Assembly: GCF_964355755.1 (NCBI RefSeq)
Contig: NC_092673.1
Span: forward strand, 33,799,648-33,863,647
Direction: 5' to 3'
From: Antedon mediterranea
Lineage: Eukaryota; Echinodermata; Crinoidea; Comatulida; Antedonidae
Length of the DNA: 64,000 nucleotides
Shown here: positions 21,864 through 34,200 of the stretch, piece by piece
How positions within the stretch are numbered: position 1 is the first letter of the stretch
Layout of the letters: each line of letters begins with the position of its first letter
The notes under the pieces: generated by a model
Told to the model about the DNA's origin: nothing
Seen by the model: the letters and a program-made list of their open reading frames with translations, nothing else
The model's database searches: none
Program-made: the position numbers and the translations under genes

Positions 21864-24800
21864 CTAGTATAGGTCAAACCAATCACTAACACTGATCCAT
21901 TCTAATCTAGCAACTGATGTTTCATCTGTGATGTCTGAAAGGTCATTGCCCCAAAGATTCAGCATACCATTTTTCAATATTATTCCATTCCTTTCACATT
22001 CTTTCAGTACATACAAAATGATACCACCTGAAAGATTGCAATCTGCTAAATTGACATGTTCTAGATTGGGAGATAATTTTAATAAAAGAGCCAATTTCCT
22101 ACCAATTAAAGATAAGTCAAGCCGACTTAAATCCAACTTTTTCCAAGTAAATATCCTATCATGATCAAAACAGGCATCTATAAGACTATTTAGGTTATCA
22201 ACAGACAGACTGTAATCACACCAATCAAATGTGTCACAATCTCTATGAACCAAAAACCATAAAAGTGAAACACTATCAATATCTGAAAGATTGTTTACCT
22301 TCAAATTTAGCATGCCAGGTTTCAATACCACATTGTTTTGATCAAATACATCCAGTAATTCTATTATCATACTACCTGAGAGATGACAATTACTCATATC
22401 AAGAAGTTGTAGTTGTGGAGAAAATTTTAATAAACAAGCTAATTTTGATACTTTAATTGAAGCTAGGTTAATCCCACTTAAAATCAATGATCTCCATGTC
22501 AATATCCTACAATGTTCATTATAAGCATCTACAAGGCATTTTAGGTGATCAACTGACAGGCTATAATTACACCATACAAAAGTGTTTTGATTCATATAAA
22601 TTAGGTCCATCAACCTAAAAAGTGTAACACCATCAATATCTGAAAGATTGTTTCCTCTTAGATCAAGCATGCCAGGTTGCAATACCACATTGATTTTATC
22701 ACATTCATTCAATAAATCTTTTATAATACTACCAGAGAGATGGCAATTACTCATACCGAGTAGTTGTAGTTGTGGAGAAAATTTTAATAAACAAGCTAAT
22801 TTTGATCCTTCAATTGAAGTTAGGTTAATCTCACCCAAATTCAACAATTTCCATCTTAACTCTCTACCATGTCCATAACAGGCATCTACAAGGCATTTTA
22901 GGTGATCAACTGACAGGCTATAATTACGCCATACAAAAGTGTTTTGATTCATATAAATTAGTTCCACCAACCTAAAAAGTGTAACACCATCAATATCTGA
23001 AAGATTGTTTCCTTTCAGATCAAGCATGCCAGGTTTTAATTCAACATTGTTTTTATCACATTCATTCAATAAAGCTTTTATAATACTACCAGAGAGATGG
23101 CAATTACTCATACTGAGAAGTTGTAGTTGTGGAGAAAATTTTAATAAACAAGCCAATTTTGATCCTTCAATTGAAGCTAGGTTAATACCACTTAAAATAA
23201 ACGATCTCCATGTCAATATCCCACAATGTTCATGTTCATTATAGGCATCTACAAGACTTTTGAGGTGATCAACTGACAGGCTATAATTACACCATACAAA
23301 AGTGTTTTGATTCATATAAATTAGTTCCACCAACTTAAAAAGTGAAACACCATCAATATCTGAAAGATTATTTCCTATTAGATCAAACATGCCAGGTTTT
23401 AATACAATATTGTTTTTATCACATTCATTCAATAAATCTTTTATAATACTACCAGAGAGATGGCAATTACTCATACCGAGAAGTTGTAGTTGCGGAGAAA
23501 ATTTTAATAAACAAGCCAATTTTGATCCTTCAATTGAAGCTAGGTCAATCCCACTTAAAATGAACGATCTCCATGTCAATATCCCACAATGTTCATGTTC
23601 ATTATAGGCATCTACAAGACTTTTGAGGTGATCAACTGACAGGCAATAATTACACCATACAAAAGTGTTTTGATTCATATAAATTAGTTCCACCAACCTA
23701 AAAAGTGAAACACCATCAATATCTGAAAGATTGTTTCCTATTAGATCAAACATGCCATTTTTTAATACCATATTGTTTTTATCACATTCATTCAATAAAT
23801 CTTTTATAATACTACCAGAGAGATGGCAATTACTCATACCAAGAAGTTGTAGTTGTGGAGAAAATTTTAATAAACAAACCAATTTTGATCCTTCAATTGA
23901 AGCTAGGTTAATACCACTTAAAATCAACAATCTCCATGTCAATATCCTACAATGTTCATTATAGGCATCTACAAGACTTTTGAGGTGATCAACTGACAGG
24001 CTATAATTACACCATACAAAAGTGTTTTGATTCATATAAATTAGTTCCACCAACTTAAAAAGTGAAACACCATCAATATCTGAAAGATTGTTTCCTATTA
24101 GATCAAACATGCCAGGTTTTAATACAATATTGTTTTTATCACATTCATTCAATAAATCTTTTATAATACTACCAGAGAGATGGCAATTACTCATACCGAG
24201 AAGTTGTAGTTGCGGAGAAAATTTTAATAAACAAGCCAATTTTGATCCTTCAATTGAAGCTAGGTCAATCCCACTTAAAATGAAAGATCTCCATGTCAAT
24301 ATCCCACAATGTTCATGTTCATTATAGGCATTTACAAGACTTTTGAGGTGATCAACTGACAGGCAATAATTACACCATACAAAAGTGTTTTGATTCATAT
24401 AAATTAGTTCAACCAACCTAAAAAGTGAAACACCATCAATATCTGAAAGATTGTTTCCTATTAGATCAAACATGCCAGGTTTTAATACCATATTGTTTTT
24501 ATCACATTCATTCAATAAATCTTTTATAATACTACCAGAGAGATGGCAATTACTCATACCGAGAAGTTGTAGTTGTGGAGAAAATTTTAATAAACAAGCC
24601 AATTTTGATCCTTCAATTGAAGCTAGGTTAATACCACTTAAAATCAACAATCTCCATGTCAATATCCTACAATGTTCATTACAGGCATCTACAAGACTTT
24701 TGAGGTGATCAACTGACAGGCTATAATTACACCATACAAAAGTGTTTTGATTCATATAAATTAGTTCCACCAACCTAAAAAGTGAAACACCATCAATATC

Positions 24801-27800
24801 TGAAAGATTGTTTCCTATTAGATCAAACCTGCCAGGTTTTAATACCATATTGTTTTTATCACATTCATTCAATAAATCTTTTATAATACTACCAGAGAGA
24901 TGGCAATTACTCATACCGAGAAGTTGTAGTTGTGGAGAAAATTTTAATAAACAAGACAATTTTGATCCTTCAATTGAAGCTAGGTTAATACCACTTAAAA
25001 TCAACAATCTCCATGTCAATATCCTACAATGTTCATTACAGGCATCTACAAGACTTTTGAGGTGATCAACTGACAGGCTATAATTACACCATACAAAAGT
25101 GTTTTGATTCATATAAATTAGTTCCACCAACCTAAAAAGTGAAACACCATCAATATCTGAAAGATTGTTTCCCTTCAGATCAAGCATGCCAGGTTTTAAT
25201 TCAACATTGTTTTTATCACATTCATTCAATAAATCTTTTATAATACTACCAGAGAGATAGCAATTACTCATACCGAGAAGTTGTAGTTGTGGAGAAATTT
25301 TTAATAAACAAGCTAATTTTGATCCTTCAATTGAAGCTAGGTTAATCCCACTTAAATTCAACCTTCTCCATGTCAATATCCTATTATGTTCATTACACAT
25401 GTCTACAAGACTTTTCAGTTTATCAACTGACAGGCAATAAGACCAATTAACAATGTAATCATCCAAACAATTTAGAAACACTAAACGAAAAACTGTATCT
25501 CCATCAGTATCTGAAAGATTGTTTCCCTTTAGAACAAGCATGCCAGGTTTCAACACTACATTGTTGTTATCACATTCATTCAATAAATCTTTTATTATAC
25601 TACCAGAGAGATGGCAATTACTCATACCGAGAAGTTGTAGTTTTGGAGAAATTTTAAATAAACAACGTAATTTTGATCCTTCAATTGAAGACATATTAAT
25701 CCCACTTAAATACAACCATTTCCATGTCAATATCCTATCATGTGCACAACATATATCTATAAGACCTATTAGGTTATCAACTGATAGGTTATAATCAGTC
25801 AATGTGAAATAAGCCTTGTCATTATCAGCTAGATTCACCAACTTAGAAAGTGTAACACCATCAATATCTGAAAGATTGTTTCCATTTAGACCAAGCATGC
25901 CAGGTTTCAACACAACATTGTTTTTATCACATTCATTCAATAAATCTTTTATAATAGTACCTGAGAGATGGCAATTACTCATATCAAGATGTTCTAGTTG
26001 TGGAGAGAATTTCAATAAACAAGCTAATTTTGATCCTTCAATTGAAGATAAGTCAAGCCCACTTAAATTCATTTTTTTCAATGTCAATAGCATACCATGT
26101 TGATCCCATGTATCTAAAAGACGTTTGATGTTATCAACTGACAGACTATAACCACACCACCATTCAGGGTAATAGCAATCAATACAAGTAAAATTTACCA
26201 ACCTAAGAAGTGTAACCCCATCAACATCCGAAAGATTGTTTCCCTTGAGGTCAAACATGCCAGGTTCCAATACCACATTGTTTTTATCACATTTATTCAA
26301 TAAATCTTTTATAATACTACCGGAGAGATGACAATTACTCATGTTAAGAAATTGTAGTTGTGGAGAGAATTTCAATAAACAAGCCAATTTTGATCCTTCC
26401 ATTGAAGCTAAGTTAATCCCACTTAAACTAATTTTTTCCCATGTCATTATCCTACTATGTTTACAACACTCATAAAGACTTCTTAGATTATCAACTGACA
26501 GGTTATAATCACACCATTCAAAAGTGTTATTATCCATATAAGCTAGATTTATCAACTTAAAAAGTGTAACCCCATCAATATCTGAAAGATTGTTTCCCTT
26601 TAGATCAAGCATGCCAGGTTTCAATACCACATTGTTTTTATTGCATTCGTTCAATAAATCGTTTATAATACTACCAGAGATATGACAATTCGTCATATCA
26701 AGATGTTGTAGTTGTGGAGAAAATTTTAATAACAAACCTAATTTTGATACTTCAATTGAATTGAGGTTAAGTTCACTTAAACGCAATATTTTCAATGTCA
26801 ACATCTTATCATCATCTAAATAATCATTTAAATGATTAAGATAAAGATTAAAATTTAAACTGCGAAGTTTAAAATTCAGTATGTTCAGGTTTGGTGAATA
26901 TTTTAATAAATGAATTAGGAATTTAGGACTCACTGACTTGTCAACTGTTAAATATGTGAACTCAGTGTATTGAAGTTGAAATGTGTCCATTAAAGTTGAT
27001 AGGATATCAATCTCACTGACTTCCAGGAAGGAATGCAAGGTAAATTCATACAAGGTACTACCACAAGAATGTGTGATTATAAAAAAATGAACTAACATAG
27101 CACATAAATTGGTTGGTTTAGTGGCTGATTGCTTAATATGTGAAAGCCAATCTTCAACAATATCAAAAAAACCATAATAAGATAAAATGCAAACGCTCAT
27201 AGCATTTATCAAAAATCCTACATTCTTTGTTCTTTCATCAAACATAAATCCATATCTCCTACTATATAGCAAGACAATATCACTATATGACTGGGTCATT
27301 TCTGCCAATGTTTCTTTAAGTACTTCATCACTTGATATTTTTTCTTCTAATTCTTCTATTACAGAATGTTTATGTTCTTCCTTTACATAATTGAAATACT
27401 TTGCTAGTGAATACAAGTTGGAAGCTTTCACTTTCAGCCAATGTTTCATAAATCTACCAGCACCAGCACCTAGGAATCCTATAGTGAATACGATTGTCAT
27501 ATGTAGATATTTATTAGATATTATCATGTCACACTCCTCTTCCGTCATATCACCCAACTTACACTTCTCAGCAAGGTAAAACCCAGCTAATGCCTCTGAA
27601 ACTAGCTTGTGTGGTGGCGAAAACATCTCATTTTTATCACTTTTATCAACAGATGGATTTTTGTAAACAAATCCAATTTTGAGTGCCAACTCCACTATTG
27701 ATTTATCAAACATATTTGTAAACTCATACTTGTCAATTATCAATTTATTTGTTTTTAGTCCTTCATAGATCCATTGACCTAATGCTAGTATTGCAGTTTT

Positions 27801-28789
27801 ATATTCAACTGGAATTTTCTCAAATCTGGCAATTTCAGATTTGTTTTCATTACTATTTACCTTTGATAAATATTGATTTAAAGTACAACAAATTATTTCT
27901 TTGAAAAGATCTGATAAGTCATCCGGAAGGTTTTTGGATTTTTCCCATATTTTGCATATCATAAGTAATAACAAAGGAGATGAACACAATTCAGATACTG
28001 AATGCTCTTCTCTGTCTTGATCATGAAATAATTTCCTAAACAGCCTTTCCCCTAAATCCTTATTATTTGCAAAATATCTATCAATGTAGTTCTTTATACT
28101 TGTTTCACTGAATCCATTTACCTCCACATGCATATCACATTTGTTAATATATTTTGCAGTGTTTTCAGGTCGTGATGTTATTATTGTGGTATTTTTAAAA
28201 TCACTATTTGTAAACAGGACTAAAGGATCACCAGCACCTTGGTTTAACTCATCTAATCCATCTAATAGTAAGATTATTTCATCACCATGGTTAATTATGA
28301 ATTTTTTAATTAATTGTACAGATTCTTCATCATTTTTTGTACCCATACAAATAGTAAATGTTTCAAGATAGTCTATATTAATAATAATAGCATCTAAGAT
28401 TTTCTTTCCAGCCTGTAAGTCTCTGATATTTACTAGAAACACTATTTTATCAGAAAATGTTTTATCTTTACCTGTAGCCCAGTTATAAGTAATGTATCTA
28501 AGAAGGGTTGTCTTTCCCATCCCCCCTTTACCTGTAAATATGATTTTATGAGTATTTTTAGCTTTTATCATCTCCAATATCTCTCCCAATGTTTTAGGTA
28601 TTTTTTCTTTCTGGTCATGTTGGCTTCTGCTCTGTTTTGCAGCTTTTTCTTTATTTTCTTTCTTACTTGATTGAACTAACTTGAGGTCAGTGAATAACTC
28701 TTCTATATCGAGGTCCTCAAGAACTACTGTTTCCAATTTGTTAAAATCTTTATATAATTCTTGTTGCTTTTCTTTCAGATATTCTTTAA
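21864..28789 (-). CDS. NLR1 NACHT-LRR body, single giant exon
   Basis: About 2307 codons in one exon, from a CAG acceptor (28790) to the TAG at 21864-21866. Order: lysine-rich linker; NACHT NTPase with Walker A GKGGMGKTT (28531-28505), Walker B IILLLDGLDEL and sensor-type TIITSRP; then VNGFSETSIKNYIDRYF and LCSSPLLLLMICKIW, typical of NLR helical and winged-helix regions; then about 14 leucine-rich units of 119-121 residues. Each unit contains about four ribonuclease-inhibitor-type LRRs (LDLKGNNLSDIDG, LGMSNCHLSGSIIKDLLNEC, LILSGINLASIEGSKL). NLRs are cytosolic sensors that oligomerise through NACHT. No ATG fits the start; the reading frame enters in phase 1 from upstream exons. The LRR region is far longer than in most NLRs. 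Confidence 0.93.
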
Positions 28790-31700
28790 CTGCTTTAAAA
28801 AGAAAAATACATACAGTTGTTTTTCTTACTAAAAGGTGATAAAATATGGTTTTAATAACAACTTTTGAAGAAATGTGACCATGGATCTCTGTTCCCAGTG
28901 CAATTTAATTCAGCCTTAAACCCAAATCACTAAATTTGCTAATCCCTCATAAAATCACTGGGAATGGGCCTTGAATCGTTCATTATAACATGGATATTTT
29001 TTTGTTGTCAACAAAATGAAATGAAATTTATCAAAGCAGTTGGTGTTGAAATAATTTGAAGAAATGGCATAAGTAATTTTTATTCAAACAAATTGTTTTT
29101 CATCTATTTTATAAAAGTTATTGCGCACTACAAAATAGCAAATTCATTTCTGCGAACACAATTCAGCCCTTCACGATAATGGTGGATTCCATATGAATGT
29201 TCGCGCAATTTTTAGTGTTATAAAAATCCTAATTTTGACAGGAATTTTTTTTTAACCAATCAAAACAAAAATTGTCCAGAATCTATGAATATTCATCTTT
29301 AGTGTAGTGGGAGGCAATCTTTTGTACGTACCCTGAGTAATGATAATGATGAATTTAAAGCATGGCATAACTCAAAATATGCTACGCTTATATAACATTG
29401 CATGTTTTTTTAGCAAAGAAATGTATTCTGATTCAGAAATTATTAAAAAGAAATAAACAAAACAAACAAAAAAATGAAAATTTGTTTTTATTTTAAAATG
29501 TTTTTATTTTTGTAAAAATAATTTGTATTTTGTAACAGAGGCTTGTAACAACAAATGTGTTCTTTTACAAGGCAGTATGAAAGAAAAAACAATGCAATCA
29601 CAGAATTCATGGTAAAACAATATATTCCCTTATTATATCTCAAAATGTCATACTCTGTACCTCAAATAGTATTATATTAAAAATCAGACCACAGCAATCC
29701 ATATGAAAAACTTTGAAATAAAATTCTTCATTATCAACGTGCCATTGGATGGATGCAATACTACAATATAGGTGGTATGGTTGTTTTGATTAATTATTAC
29801 CATTGATTTAGGCAAAGTGCAAATTTCTGGTTAAATTGAGCCGACATCAGAATGGATTTTAGAAACTGAGACTTAGAATTGATTTGTTTGTGGACTCATT
29901 TCTAAAGACCAAAACCCCAGAAAGTCCATACTAAAATATCATCACATGAAAGGATCCAATCAGACTTTGGCAATTTATACGAAAAACATTTAAACAAAAT
30001 TCTTTGGTCCAATTTGTGCTTGTTTGATTTACCTTCAACTTCTACACCTGAAGTAAGAAGATTATTAGTAAAGTATGATTCACTGTAAATTCTTCAATCT
30101 TCCCTGATAAAACAACAGATTTATTTTTTTTTTACTAATGTATAAATGTCACCAATAAAATATGTGTTAATGGTTAAAAATGGTTAATAATTGCTGTAGA
30201 TGATGATAAATACTCAAGTTATAAACATGAAGGCTAGTTGGTATAGACTTTTAATTTGGTTTTTAAAATATTAATTAATTGATAATTTGTTTATATGATT
30301 AAACATTTTGAAAAATGGAACGATTCAGGGAGTGGACAGGACAGTGGGATACGATATCAATCTCAAGTGGGTGAGTTGAGTATAGATAATCTCACATTAT
30401 TACCCTCTCAAATTTAACAAAATTTCTTATAAAATTATGACTTCACTCTTTGTTTTGCAGACGCTTGTGTTTTGCCAGATCATAACAACATCATAATAAT
30501 ATATTGCATGAATGCATATAACATAATAAACATCATATTTTTTAGCTTATTAAAAATAATATTATACAACTTACCCTCATTCATAAACCTGATCTGTTTC
30601 GTTTTTTCAGATGCTTTAACAGCAATTGGAATCTTTGACTTATTTTCTATCCCACAAAAAATATCACTAGCATTTTTGTCAAGAAGTTTTGCAAACTTTT
30701 CTATTGACTGCTCTTCATCCTCTAGATGTTTATTCTGCTCCAGAAAGAACACAAAATCCCAAATAGTGGCAAAAGTATAATGACTTAGGCTGTAATGAGC
30801 AAGCATGGTTGATACATTTGTTGTATTTTGTCGTAATGCTTTATAAAGTCTTTTGCGATATTCTGTGATTGGTTTTCCCTTTGTAAAGTAGTAATCTTCA
30901 TTGTTGTTTGGATGCCTCAGTTTAAACTGTTCTATTAAATCTATCGCTTCCTTCTTCTCAGTAACTTTAGTGATGTCTAACAGAATTTCTACATCAGTAG
31001 GATTATAACGAATATAACCTTTGCTTTCAAGTTCATTAAACCATTCCAGTGCTGGTACATCTTCTTTACTTAATACCATTCCAGAGCAGTGGTCATTGAG
31101 CAGAAGTCTTAGCCACAAACAGTTCTCACCTTCATATCTATCACTTAAACTTGCAAGGAATTCTGTAAATTCTTCTTTTGTTGCCATTTTCTAGTATAAC
31201 ATATATAAATAAATTTAAATACCTACAATTTAGTAATAATTATGTGACCAACATGCTTCACTTTTGTCAATCAGTGATATATTATATAAATATAAAATCA
31301 TTTTATAATTTTGTGTATATTCAATCTGCAGTACTGTTTCGGTCTTATTAGATCTTGTCACGTCAGAGCAGCTCAGGTTTCAAAATAATGCCACTACCCA
31401 TAATATCAAACTTTGTATTATATTGTTGTATAGTATCTGTTACAATATATATTGATATATTTATTTACATTTTGTCATCCTCCTATAAGGTAAATGTTGG
31501 AATGAACTTCCACTTTTATAAAATAGAAATTTTGTTGATTAAGAAAATGAAATATATGTTATTTGATAGTATCTTTTAAATCAGTTAACATAAACTATTA
31601 ATTACTGATTATTAAATAATTGTTTTAGTCCTACTTACAAGTTCATTATACATTTACCATTTATTTATTTATTTTGTTTACAATAAATAAGAATCATACC

Positions 31701-32624
31701 TTTGTGTTGACAGGGATAAGTGTTGATGTACTTGTAGAAGGTTGGTCTAAAAAGATAAAAATTTAAACTTTAAATGTTTACAAGAACTAATTGATCAGAG
31801 ACTGTTCCAGTTTAAATGTACTTCCTTGTAAACATAAATGTTATAAAAGCTTGAAGTTGTCTACCATATTAGTTCAATAATAATTGGCAATCATATTAGA
31901 TTAGAATAATTATAAAATTAAAATAAACATCATACCGTATATTTTAGTTTGTTAAAATTAATTATTATAAAATTAAAATAAACATCATATTGTGTATAAA
32001 CTTACCCTCATTCATAAACCTGATCTGTTTGTTTTTTTCAGATGCTTTAACAGCAACTGGAATCTTTGACTTTGACTTATTTTCTATCCCCCAAAAAATA
32101 CCACAGGCATTTTTGTCAAGAAGCTTTGCAAACTTTTCCATTGACTGCTTTTCATTCTCCAGACGTTTATCCCTCTCCAGTTTGAATAAAAAATCCCAAA
32201 TTGTGGCAAAAGTGTAATGACCTAGGCTGTAACAAGCAAGCATGGTTGATACTTTTGTTGTATTTTGTCGTAATGCTTTATAAAGTCTTTTGCGATATTC
32301 TGTTATTGGTTTTCCCTTTGTAAAGTAGTAATCTTCATTGTTGTTTGGATGCCTCAGTTTAAACTGTTCTATTAAATCTATCGCTTCCTTTATTTCAGTA
32401 ACTTTAGCAATGTCTAACAGAATTTCTACATCAATAGGGTTATAACGAATATAACCTCTGCTTACAAGTTCGTTAAACCATTGAAGTGCTGGGACATCAT
32501 CTCTACTCAATACCTGTCCAGAGCAGTGGTCATTGAGCAGAAGTCTTAGCCACAAACGGTTCTCACCTTCATATATATCACTTAAACTTGCAAGGAATTC
32601 TGCAAATTCTTCTTTTGTTGCCAT
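21864..32624 (-). CDS. NLR1, predicted spliced gene: DED-like, linker, DED-like, NACHT, LRR
   Basis: Proposed coding exons: 32624-32006, 31746-31700, 31190-30575 and 28789-21864. Phases are 1, 0, 1, and the total is 8208 nt, an exact 2736 codons including the stop. Donors are GTAAGT, GTATGA and GTAAGT; acceptors are TTTTTAG, ACTAG and GCAG. The product would carry two tandem death-effector-like modules ahead of NACHT-LRR. An alternative is that the second DED-like exon, which has its own ATG at 31187, is a separate first exon; 31187-30575 joined to 28789-21864 also stays in frame (2513 codons). A 15-nt candidate microexon (30033-30047) could sit between DED and NACHT. The domain order is an inference from splice phases; the exons themselves are solid. 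Confidence 0.65.
28790..30574 (-). other. Intron between the DED-like and NACHT-LRR exons of NLR1
   Basis: A/T-rich DNA without a supported gene. The first ~190 bp next to the NACHT exon are shared with copy B (63476-63665). A possible 15-nt microexon, 30033-30047, has a CTTACTTCAG acceptor and AAG|GTAAAT donor; it is phase-neutral and reads GVEVE. The low confidence refers to the microexon. Confidence 0.35.
30575..31190 (-). CDS. Death-effector-like exon 2 of NLR1
   Basis: Encodes MATKEEFTEFLASLSDRYEG, then LRLLLNDHCSG, ALEWFNELESKGYI, DVEILLDITKVTEKKEAIDL. This pattern resembles a death effector domain as in caspase-8 or FLIP (helices 2 to 6), although the usual RxDL motif is replaced by KKEAI. 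A second helical segment (ITEYRKRLYKALRQN to FAKLLDKNASDIF) may be a second, more diverged death-fold domain. It ends FMNE|G at GTAAGT (30574), phase 1. It is about 85-90% identical to the exon at 32006-32624. Role: probable homotypic docking to adaptor or caspase DEDs. Confidence 0.8.
31700..31746 (-). CDS. 47-nt linker exon of NLR1
   Basis: Lies between a TTTTTAG acceptor and a GTATGA donor. Entered in phase 1 and left in phase 0, it reads DQPSTSTSTLIPVNTK, a Ser/Thr-rich spacer. These phases fit exactly between the two DED-like exons, which supports splicing of both modules into one protein. Confidence 0.55.
32006..32624 (-). CDS. Death-effector-like exon 1 of NLR1
   Basis: A paralogous copy of exon 30575-31190: MATKEEFAEFLASLSDIYEG, LRLLLNDHCSG, ALQWFNELVSRGYI and DVEILLDIAKVTEIKEAIDL, then the same second helical segment. 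It starts at the ATG at 32624, preceded by AACTAGAAA, which resembles the acceptor region of its duplicate. It ends at GAGG|GTAAGT (32006), phase 1. It is the most likely first coding exon of NLR1. The exon plus its 5' flank appears to have been duplicated locally. Confidence 0.78.
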
Positions 32625-34200
32625 TTTCTAGTTTAAATACATTAAAATAACTACAATTACGTTATCATTACTTGGAGCAATTCAATCAGTAATATATATT
32701 ATTGGAATTTAAATATTTGATAAAGTTGAAAATAATAAGGACCACTTCCAACCATACAGTACTATATTGTATTTTACCATGTTGTATTTACATTACTATA
32801 TATTTGATACATGAATCAATACAAAAATATGTATCAATTTATAGTTATAGCATTTAAGGAAATTATTATAGATAACCAAATGGTGGTTAATTCGTATTAT
32901 ACATTTTTGGTATTTTAGTAATAAGAGAGTGAAATATATGTACAGTATGATGTGGCATTTTACTCTTAAATATCGTATGATTATCAACAAAATTAATTTC
33001 TCAGCCATGAATCTTGAATACAAACTTTTGTGTTGCTATCAGTCAACCTATAATAGTAAACGTTTGATAGTACAGTATTAAGAAACTCGTCAAGCATGAT
33101 ATAACAAAATAAGTATGAGGTGCCAAATATGTAAAAACAAATTGTAGTATGGCACTACAAAAAAATAAGTATGAAGTGGTAAATATTATTTTAAAAAAAA
33201 AGTATAATGGCAAATGGCACTACAATAAAATAATTAAACAGCTATTTCATTTTTCAATGTTTTCATTTCATTGTCTGATATGTAAACATGTTTGAAGCGA
33301 TTGCAGTTAAATTGTATACAAATAAGGAATGTTTATGAGTTAAAAATTAAATGGGGAGAATATCTTTTTTTCTACTTTAATGATGCTGAGCAGATATTAT
33401 TCAATACTCTTATCTGAGCTATTACAAGTATATTTCAATTACTATTCTTTGAAGTTGAATTATACAATAAAACTATCAATATGATATTCTTTAAAAAGGA
33501 AAACATATTTGTTAAATGAAATAACTGATTTCCATTTAAAATTGTATTATTTTGAGGGCCTATAGCAAGTAAATCGGCTTCCCGTGTCTCTTATACGTAT
33601 TACCTATTGTCAGCATACCATATTTATAGCATTTATTATATTTTAAAACGTGTATAGATATATGTAACTAATAAATACATAATGGCATTTTGTACTGGAA
33701 ATAAAACATTAATTATTTATCAGTCTAAACACCGACTTGCTTCTATTCCCTAAATAATTAAAAGTACAACTAAACCAAACATTTATTATTTACCAGCCTA
33801 AACACAGACTTCCTTCTATTCCCTAAATAATTAAAAGTACAACTACAGCAAATATTTATTTAATATGGTTAAAATAGACTTTACAACTTACCCTGTTTTT
33901 GTATTGGTTGACACTGAAGTTCTGAAAATAAAAAGATGGAATTCATATTATACAGAGGTTCTTTCTATTATAGCCTTTAATTAAATAAGACAAAATATAT
34001 TTTATAATAATAATCGTTATTTACCATTATTATTACGGTTGAGATATAATTAACTATTATTTTTATTTTATAACTGTTTGGCATTTTGGCATTTCTTTAA
34101 GTGTTTGATAAATTAAAATATCAATCAACACAAGGCACTCTTTCAGAATCATGCTTATAGAAAAAAACAATTAACAATAATAACATGTTGGAGACCAATA
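32625..34200. other. NLR1 upstream region, no clear gene
   Basis: A/T-rich. One splice-bounded 30-nt candidate exon lies on the minus strand at 33892-33921 (TATTTTCAG acceptor, GG|GTAAGT donor) and could be a 5' UTR or linker exon of NLR1. A near-duplicate segment, TTATTTACCAGCCTAAACAC, lies at 33715-33840. No long conserved frame is seen. Confidence 0.35.

Larger units (their letters stand above)
10930..28980. repeat. Segmental duplication, copy A (contains NLR1)
   Basis: This block matches 53595-63665 in the same order and orientation. The parts are: the ATTATTCACCTAGGCTAGG segment; the CACTTCACGCCAAAAAGTC segment; the TTATTCGAATAAACTCCCTG segment; the satellite set; and the NACHT-LRR exon with flanking intron. 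Copy A also carries insertions at about 11225-13550, 13875-15185 and 17575-20111 that are absent from copy B. Homology fades just past 28980 and 63665. Confidence 0.9.

Noticed and set aside
22648-26103. Plus-strand frames of 72-95 codons inside NLR1 (SHSFNKSFIILPERWQ-type)
   Set aside because: Antisense shadows of the repeated LRR units, spaced exactly at the unit length.
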